Of a stretch of 26,083 nt of DNA, positions 21,561 to 26,083 are shown one piece after another. Below the pieces are notes generated by a model. That model saw only the letters and a program-made list of their open reading frames with translations. It was not told where the DNA came from and ran no database searches. Numbering within the stretch: position 1 is the first letter of the stretch; every line of letters begins with the position of its first letter. Where the stretch lies: positions 1 through 26,083 of the IMG/VR virus record IMGVR_UViG_3300031651_000018. One strand, given 5' to 3'. The translations under genes and the position numbers were made by a program. The stretch comes from a virus.

Positions 21561-22104
21561 ATTAATAGAAGATATTGTTGTTCGTCAATTACAATATATA
21601 AATGAAGATAGTGAAAGAGAGGGTTTAAAAGATACACCAAAAAGAGTTGTAAAATCATGGGATTTTCTTTTTTCAGGTTATAAACAAGATCCAAAAAAAT
21701 TAATAACAACTTTTGCTGCTGAGGGATATAATGAAATTGTTCTTTTAAAAAATATCGAAGTGTATAGCATGTGTGAGCATCATTTACTTCCTTTTTTTGG
21801 TAAAGCTCATATTGCATATATCCCTGAAAAAAAAGTAATTGGTATCTCTAAATTAGCACGTATTTTAGATATTTATGCCAGACGTGCTCAGATACAAGAG
21901 AGACTTGGTAATCAAGTCACAAATTTATTAATGAAGGAATTGAAACCAAAAGCAGCCGCTTGTATAATTGAGGCTCAGCATTTGTGTATGTTGATGAGAG
22001 GAGTACAAAAGCAAAATTCTGTTATGACTACATCTTCGTTAAAAGGTGCTTTTATGAATAATGCAAAAACAAGAGAAGAATTATTAATGTTAATTGGGAA
22101 ATAA
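21553..22104 (+). CDS. folE: GTP cyclohydrolase I FolE
   Basis: 183 aa, the usual size. Family features: [20 protein letters not shown], zinc site CEHHLLPF (Cys74, His77), [28 protein letters not shown] and [18 protein letters not shown], plus the third zinc ligand Cys in QHLCMLMRG. It opens the pathway by making dihydroneopterin triphosphate from GTP. Phage copies of folE with queD/E/C and dpdA are known from other phages with deazaguanine DNA. Starts inside the end of the preceding gene. Confidence 0.95.
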   Translation: MSKLIEDIVVRQLQYINEDSEREGLKDTPKRVVKSWDFLFSGYKQDPKKLITTFAAEGYNEIVLLKNIEVYSMCEHHLLPFFGKAHIAYIPEKKVIGISKLARILDIYARRAQIQERLGNQVTNLLMKELKPKAAACIIEAQHLCMLMRGVQKQNSVMTTSSLKGAFMNNAKTREELLMLIGK

Positions 22105-22106
22105 AA

Positions 22107-22352
22107 ATGAAAGTAATTAGTATTGATTTAGATGGAACAGCTTTACTTTATCCGGATATTGTAAATAATTTATATGAATATCCAAATAATTTTATTGTTA
22201 TTTTTACTTCAAGAAGTTCCTCTATTAGAAAACAAACTGAAATAGAATTATCTGAGAAAAATATAAAATATCATGCTCTTGTTATGGATGAAATAAGAGC
22301 TGATATTTATATAAATGATAAAAATGCTGGAGGACTTACATGGAAAATTTAG
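22107..22352 (+). CDS. Minimal HAD-like phosphatase
   Basis: 81 aa. Motif I ISIDLDGTALL (nucleophile Asp in DxDGT), motif II VIFTSRSS, then KQTEIELSEKNIKYHALVMD and a terminal IYINDKNAG with the acidic motif IV. This is a small capless HAD-type fold, shorter than most. It lies between folE and queC and overlaps queC by 13 bases. The role is unclear: nucleotide or pterin phosphate removal, or end repair of nucleic acid, are guesses. Confidence 0.72.
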   Translation: MKVISIDLDGTALLYPDIVNNLYEYPNNFIVIFTSRSSSIRKQTEIELSEKNIKYHALVMDEIRADIYINDKNAGGLTWKI

Positions 22353-23050
22353 AGAAAAAAGTGTTGTTGTACAGTGGGGGTATGGATTCATATATTATAT
22401 CTTCTTTATGGAAACCAGATATAAAATTGTATATAGATATTAAAGGAAAATATTCTGAATATGAAAAACAAAGATTGTCTAAAGATGTTATAATTGAAAC
22501 ATTAGATTTATCTAAATTTGAAAGAGATGATATGATTATACCACTGAGAAATATGTATTTTATTGCGATAGCTAGTTATTATGGAAATAATATTTGTTTA
22601 GGTGCAACTGCTGGGGATAGAGTTTTAGATAAATCTTTTGAATTTTTTTCAAAAATGGAAAATATTCTTTTATATTTATATCAAAAACAATGGTGGTTAA
22701 ATAAACCAAGAAATATTAGTATAGATAGTACATATAAAAATTATACAAAATTAGATTTATTAAAATTATATTTGAAAGGTGGGGGAGATATAAAGGAAGT
22801 TTATACAAAAAGTTTTTCTTGTTATTCTCCAGATATAAATGGAAATGAATGTTGGGATTGTAAGGCTTGTTTTAGAAAGTGGGTTACTTTTGCTAGTATT
22901 GGTTTTATTAAACATACTAAACCAATTTCTTATATGAAAAAAAATGTAATTCCAAAAATTCTTGATAAAACATATAGAAGAGGAATTGAAGAAGAGAAAT
23001 ATGTTATGCAGATTTATGAAGATTATAATAAAGGAAGGCTGTGTAAATGA
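22340..23050 (+). CDS. queC: 7-cyano-7-deazaguanine synthase QueC (preQ0 synthase)
   Basis: 236 aa. The ATP pyrophosphatase P-loop LLYSGGMDS (residues 10-17) is intact. A further motif is NICLGATAGDRVLDKS. The C-terminal zinc site is SCYSPDINGNECWDCKACFR (four cysteines in the order C-x9-C-x2-C-x2-C). Converts the QueE product to preQ0 with ATP and ammonia. No glutamine amidotransferase domain is fused to it, unlike the Gat-QueC phages that make archaeosine-like bases. Divergent from bacterial QueC in the middle. Confidence 0.85.
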   Translation: MENLEKKVLLYSGGMDSYIISSLWKPDIKLYIDIKGKYSEYEKQRLSKDVIIETLDLSKFERDDMIIPLRNMYFIAIASYYGNNICLGATAGDRVLDKSFEFFSKMENILLYLYQKQWWLNKPRNISIDSTYKNYTKLDLLKLYLKGGGDIKEVYTKSFSCYSPDINGNECWDCKACFRKWVTFASIGFIKHTKPISYMKKNVIPKILDKTYRRGIEEEKYVMQIYEDYNKGRLCK

Positions 23051-23895
23051 AGATTTATTATTCATCTTCTTTGAGTGATTATAGTTTTTTAAATTGTTCT
23101 GGTTTTTCAATTGGTTTATTAAAATCTTATTACGAATTAAAAAATTATAATAAACCAATTGAAAAACCAGAACAATGTGATTTATTGTTTTTGGATTCTG
23201 GTGCATATTCTGCATGGTCGAAAGGAATTAATATAGATTTATATGCTTATATTGATTTTCTTAATAAACATAAAAAAGAATTTAATGTTTATGTTTCATT
23301 AGATGATATAAATTCTCAAGAAAAAAGTATTGAGAATTACAAAATTATGAAAAAAGAAAAATTAAATCCAATGCCAGTTTTTCATTATGGGGAATCTTTT
23401 GATGTATTAGAATATTATATACGTCAGACGGATTATATTGGTCTTGGAGGAATGGGAAATATTATTCGTAATAATAATATTAAACTAACTTGGTTGGATA
23501 CAATATTTTCTAAATATCCAGAAAAGAAAAAAATAGGTTTTCATGGATTTGGTATACAAAGCAAAAAAGTTTTATTGAGATACCCTTGGAGAAGTGTTGA
23601 TGCGTGTTCTTGGCATATTCTGGCAAGATATGGGGAAATAGTTACACCTTGGGGAGCATTAGTAGTAAGTAATAAAATCAAATTATATAATAAAAATAAA
23701 TGGAAAACAGACTTTTCAATAAAAAAAATTAAGAGTTTTTTAAAAAAATATAATGGTAATTATGATTTAATTTGTGAAGGAACTACAAAAGGATCATTAG
23801 AAAGAATGAAAATTAATATTTGTTATTATGAGGAATTGTCAAAACAAATACCAGAAATTTTTATTAAAAAAACACAAAAAGGATTATTCGATTGA
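23047..23895 (+). CDS. dpdA: DpdA-like DNA guanine transglycosylase (TGT fold)
   Basis: 282 aa. TGT-like barrel signatures: LLFLDSGAYSAWSKG with Asp50 in the place of the catalytic acid, VYVSLDDINSQEKS, MPVFHYGES, YIGLGGMGNI, KIGFHGFGIQSKK and WRSVDACSWH with a second Asp. Similar short TGT-like proteins (DpdA) in phages with que operons swap guanine for preQ0 in DNA. It has no tRNA-binding PUA domain and lacks the TGT zinc cysteines. The overlap with queC (ATGA) supports a joint role. Bulk phage DNA protection from restriction enzymes is the known use of this system. Confidence 0.72.
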   Translation: MKIYYSSSLSDYSFLNCSGFSIGLLKSYYELKNYNKPIEKPEQCDLLFLDSGAYSAWSKGINIDLYAYIDFLNKHKKEFNVYVSLDDINSQEKSIENYKIMKKEKLNPMPVFHYGESFDVLEYYIRQTDYIGLGGMGNIIRNNNIKLTWLDTIFSKYPEKKKIGFHGFGIQSKKVLLRYPWRSVDACSWHILARYGEIVTPWGALVVSNKIKLYNKNKWKTDFSIKKIKSFLKKYNGNYDLICEGTTKGSLERMKINICYYEELSKQIPEIFIKKTQKGLFD

Positions 23896-23902
23896 GGTAT
23901 AT

Positions 23903-24925
23903 ATGAAAATAAATAAAAAAGAATTATTAGAAAAATTAGATCTTGTTAAAAATACAGCTATAGGATGGAAAAATATACTTGATGTTAGTAATACATTTTT
24001 TTTTACCGGAGATTATTTGGTAGCTTATAATGATAAAACTTTTTTTGCTATTAAAATAAAAACAGATTTTAAATGCATCGTGTCTGCGAAAGAGTTTTAT
24101 AAAATTATATATAATATACAGCAGGAAAAAATAAAAATTGAAAAAGAAAAAGAACAATTAAAAATAACGGGTAAAAATATTCAAATTGAAATTAATTGTT
24201 TATTAGTCGACATATCATTGATAGAAAAAACAATGGAATTAATACCACAAAAATGGAAAAAATTCCCAACTAATTTTTATAAAGGACTTTCTTTAAATGT
24301 TTTCAGTACTTCAAAGGAAATAACAAAGCCTGCATTTACATGTATTCATGTGAAAAATGATATAATAGAATCATCTGATAATTTTAGAATCAGTAAATTT
24401 ATTATGAATAAAACTATTAAAGATGAATTGATGTTACCTTTTTTCTCTGTGGCTGAATTGCTTTCTTTGAAAATAAAATTATATTTATATGCTAAAAGTA
24501 ATGGATGGCTTTTTTTATCAGATGAAGATTGTTTTTATGTTTTTGGTATGAGAGAATTGTGTGTTGATTTTCCTGATACCTCTTCTTTTTTTAGTTTGAA
24601 AGGTGAAAAAATAACATTACCTGAAAAATTTATAGATAATGTTGAATTGGTTTCTGTATTAGCTAGTGGGGATTATGATTTTGATAAAAGAATTAATATT
24701 GTAATTAAAGATGGTTATATATATTGCAAAACACAAAATCAAATAGGTACTATAAAAACAAAATTTAAAACAGATAATTTACAGGAAATAAATTTTGAAA
24801 TAAATCCTATTTTTCTTAAAGAAATTTTAAAAAACTCATTGGAGTTTGTTTATAATAATTCTTATATTATGTTTATTTCTAATAATTATAAACATGTTAT
24901 ATCTCTCTATCAGGGGAATTGTTGA
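23903..24925 (+). CDS. DNA sliding clamp-like protein (beta-clamp fold)
   Basis: 340 aa from the ATG at 23903 (GAGG upstream). The three-domain repeat of beta clamps can be followed: KKELLEKLDLVKNTAIGW at the start; a middle part with IIESSDNFRISKFIM, comparable to the conserved clamp stretch of bacterial DnaN (ATDGxRL); and FEINPIFLKEIL as the third-domain helix. Length is close to DnaN (about 370). It precedes the polymerase gene by a one-base overlap (TGATG), which fits a clamp for that polymerase. Similarity is weak, so the call is by pattern and neighbourhood. Confidence 0.62.
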   Translation: MKINKKELLEKLDLVKNTAIGWKNILDVSNTFFFTGDYLVAYNDKTFFAIKIKTDFKCIVSAKEFYKIIYNIQQEKIKIEKEKEQLKITGKNIQIEINCLLVDISLIEKTMELIPQKWKKFPTNFYKGLSLNVFSTSKEITKPAFTCIHVKNDIIESSDNFRISKFIMNKTIKDELMLPFFSVAELLSLKIKLYLYAKSNGWLFLSDEDCFYVFGMRELCVDFPDTSSFFSLKGEKITLPEKFIDNVELVSVLASGDYDFDKRINIVIKDGYIYCKTQNQIGTIKTKFKTDNLQEINFEINPIFLKEILKNSLEFVYNNSYIMFISNNYKHVISLYQGNC

Positions 24926-26083
24926 TGAAAGGATTTTTTTATGAAGAAGAAATAATAAAAAAAGAAAAAGCAAAAAAAATTAAAGAATATAATTGTGAAA
25001 GTTGTGGATTATATAGACAATGTAATAGTCCAAAAATGCTACCAACTGGAAAAGGTGGATTAAATATTTTGATTGTAGCTGAAGCCCCTGGAAAAAAAGA
25101 AGATCAACTGGGAAAACAAATGGTTGGTGAATCAGGACAATTGTTAAGAGAAGCATTGCAATCTGGTGGATATAATTTAGACAAAGATTTTTGGAAAACA
25201 AATGCTGTTATATGTAGACCCCCTGGAAATAGAAAACCAAATAAATTAGAAATAAAATGCTGTAGAAAAAAATTAATGGCTTTTATAAAGACTAAAAAAC
25301 CTGATAAAATAATAATTTTGGGAAGTACAGCACTAGAATCTTTGACAGGAGAAACATTAATTGAAAAATTTGTTGGAACATCTATTCCAGATCAGGAATT
25401 GGGATGTTGGATTTATCCAATGTATCATCCATCTTTTTTACTTAGAAATGAAAATGATTTTTTATTAAAAAAACAATTTAAACAAAATTTATTATTTGCT
25501 ATTGAAGATGAAAGAGAATTTCCAATTTATTCTAATATACAGGATAACATTGAAATTATTAATCAACCTTTTCCAGCTATTATTTTTTTACAGGGCCTAA
25601 ATGTTTTTGATGAATCTATTATATCAATTGATATAGAAACAACTGGATTAAAACCTTATGTAAAAGGACATGAAATAATATGTATTTCTATTACAGTAAA
25701 TACTTTATGTACAAAAGTTTTTCCTGTTTTTGAAGATAAAGAATTTTTATTTGAATTAAAAAAAGTATTAACAAATAAAAAAATAAAAAAGATAGCTCAT
25801 AATTTAAAATTTGAAAACAAATGGTTTGAAAATATTTTAAAAGCAAAAACAAAAAATTGGTATTGGGATACAATGATTGCAGCACATGTACTTGATAATG
25901 GTCGTGGCATAACAGGTTTAAAAGTCCAATCATATATTAATTTTGGAATTAAAGGTTATGAAAATGAGATATCTTCTTATTTAAAAAGTTCTGAAAAATC
26001 ATCGCACGCATTTAATCAAATCAAAGAATGTGATATAAATAAATTAATGCTTTATTGTGGTATGGATAGTTTGCTGACTTATT
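24925..26083 (+). CDS. Uracil-DNA glycosylase / 3'-5' exonuclease fusion, probably family A DNA polymerase (3' end outside window)
   Basis: Open to the window end, 386 codons seen. Residues 1-190: family 4 UDG with Fe-S cysteines Cys24, Cys27, Cys97 and Cys112 or Cys113, motif AEAPGKKEDQ (residues 52-61), CRPPGNRKPN, and YPMYHPSFLLR (His168). Residues about 220-386: DEDD exonuclease with ISIDIETTGL (Asp236, Glu238), IAHNLKFENKW (Exo II, with Glu in place of the usual Asp) and YCGMDSLL (Exo III). UDG fused to Exo and polymerase is known in some phages such as SPO1-type polymerases. The polymerase palm is expected downstream. It starts with a one-base overlap after the clamp. Confidence 0.85.
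   Translation, partial: MKGFFYEEEIIKKEKAKKIKEYNCESCGLYRQCNSPKMLPTGKGGLNILIVAEAPGKKEDQLGKQMVGESGQLLREALQSGGYNLDKDFWKTNAVICRPPGNRKPNKLEIKCCRKKLMAFIKTKKPDKIIILGSTALESLTGETLIEKFVGTSIPDQELGCWIYPMYHPSFLLRNENDFLLKKQFKQNLLFAIEDEREFPIYSNIQDNIEIINQPFPAIIFLQGLNVFDESIISIDIETTGLKPYVKGHEIICISITVNTLCTKVFPVFEDKEFLFELKKVLTNKKIKKIAHNLKFENKWFENILKAKTKNWYWDTMIAAHVLDNGRGITGLKVQSYINFGIKGYENEISSYLKSSEKSSHAFNQIKECDINKLMLYCGMDSLLTY

Noticed and set aside
23047-23895. Ordinary tRNA-guanine transglycosylase
   Set aside because: Too short, without the zinc cysteines of TGT or an RNA-binding PUA domain, and in a phage que operon; DpdA fits better.

Overview
The window reads as part of a tailed-phage genome (contractile or Mu-like baseplate type), very rich in A+T, with short or overlapping gene junctions (many ATGA overlaps), strong GGAG-type ribosome binding sites and no recognisable tRNA or integrase. 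TAA, TAG and TGA all act as stops, so the code is the ordinary bacterial one. The host cannot be fixed from the sequence. It is likely a low-GC bacterium, and this could be a free phage contig or a prophage segment.

Layout. (1) 1-6137, rightward: baseplate hub C-terminus, Gp138-type spike, gp25/Mu gp46-like wedge protein, baseplate J, a collar-domain tail fibre, an unknown protein, a DUF2612/Mu gp48-like protein, and a second fibre ending in six 45-residue repeats that look like a six-bladed beta-propeller. (2) 6161-9739, leftward: an astacin-type metalloprotease and small accessory genes, including a membrane protein with a winged-helix-like N-terminus. (3) 9899-15554, rightward: early-type genes from a repeated promoter/operator/leader module, a sigma-like protein, an SF2 helicase and a DnaG-type primase. 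(4) 15270-15775: a structured RNA region holding what appears to be a complete type II hammerhead self-cleaving ribozyme, a repeated covarying hairpin, a 48-aa gene and an attenuator-like leader or small RNA. (5) 15776-19854: replication initiation proteins with an in-gene iteron-like array, an RLIG1-like RNA ligase, a free-standing NrdD-type glycyl-radical tail and a DnaB-like helicase. (6) 19943-23895: a compact 7-deazaguanine operon (queD, queE, unknown gene, folE, HAD-like gene, queC, dpdA-like gene), which predicts replacement of some guanines in phage DNA by preQ0 or a derivative. (7) 23903-end: a beta-clamp-like protein and a uracil-DNA-glycosylase/3'-5' exonuclease fusion that probably continues into a family A DNA polymerase beyond the window.

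How it fits together. Regions 3, 5 and 7 supply much of a phage replisome (primase, initiators, helicases, clamp, polymerase). Region 6 makes the modified base and inserts it to evade restriction. Region 1 builds the tail and receptor-binding apparatus. At least five copies of one promoter (TTGACT, 16-17 bp, TATATT, with AAAGTAAAAA dyads around the -35) suggest a shared early regulon controlled by one repressor or activator. The least expected items are the hammerhead ribozyme with its companion hairpin, its co-occurrence with an RNA ligase, and the stand-alone glycyl-radical domain.
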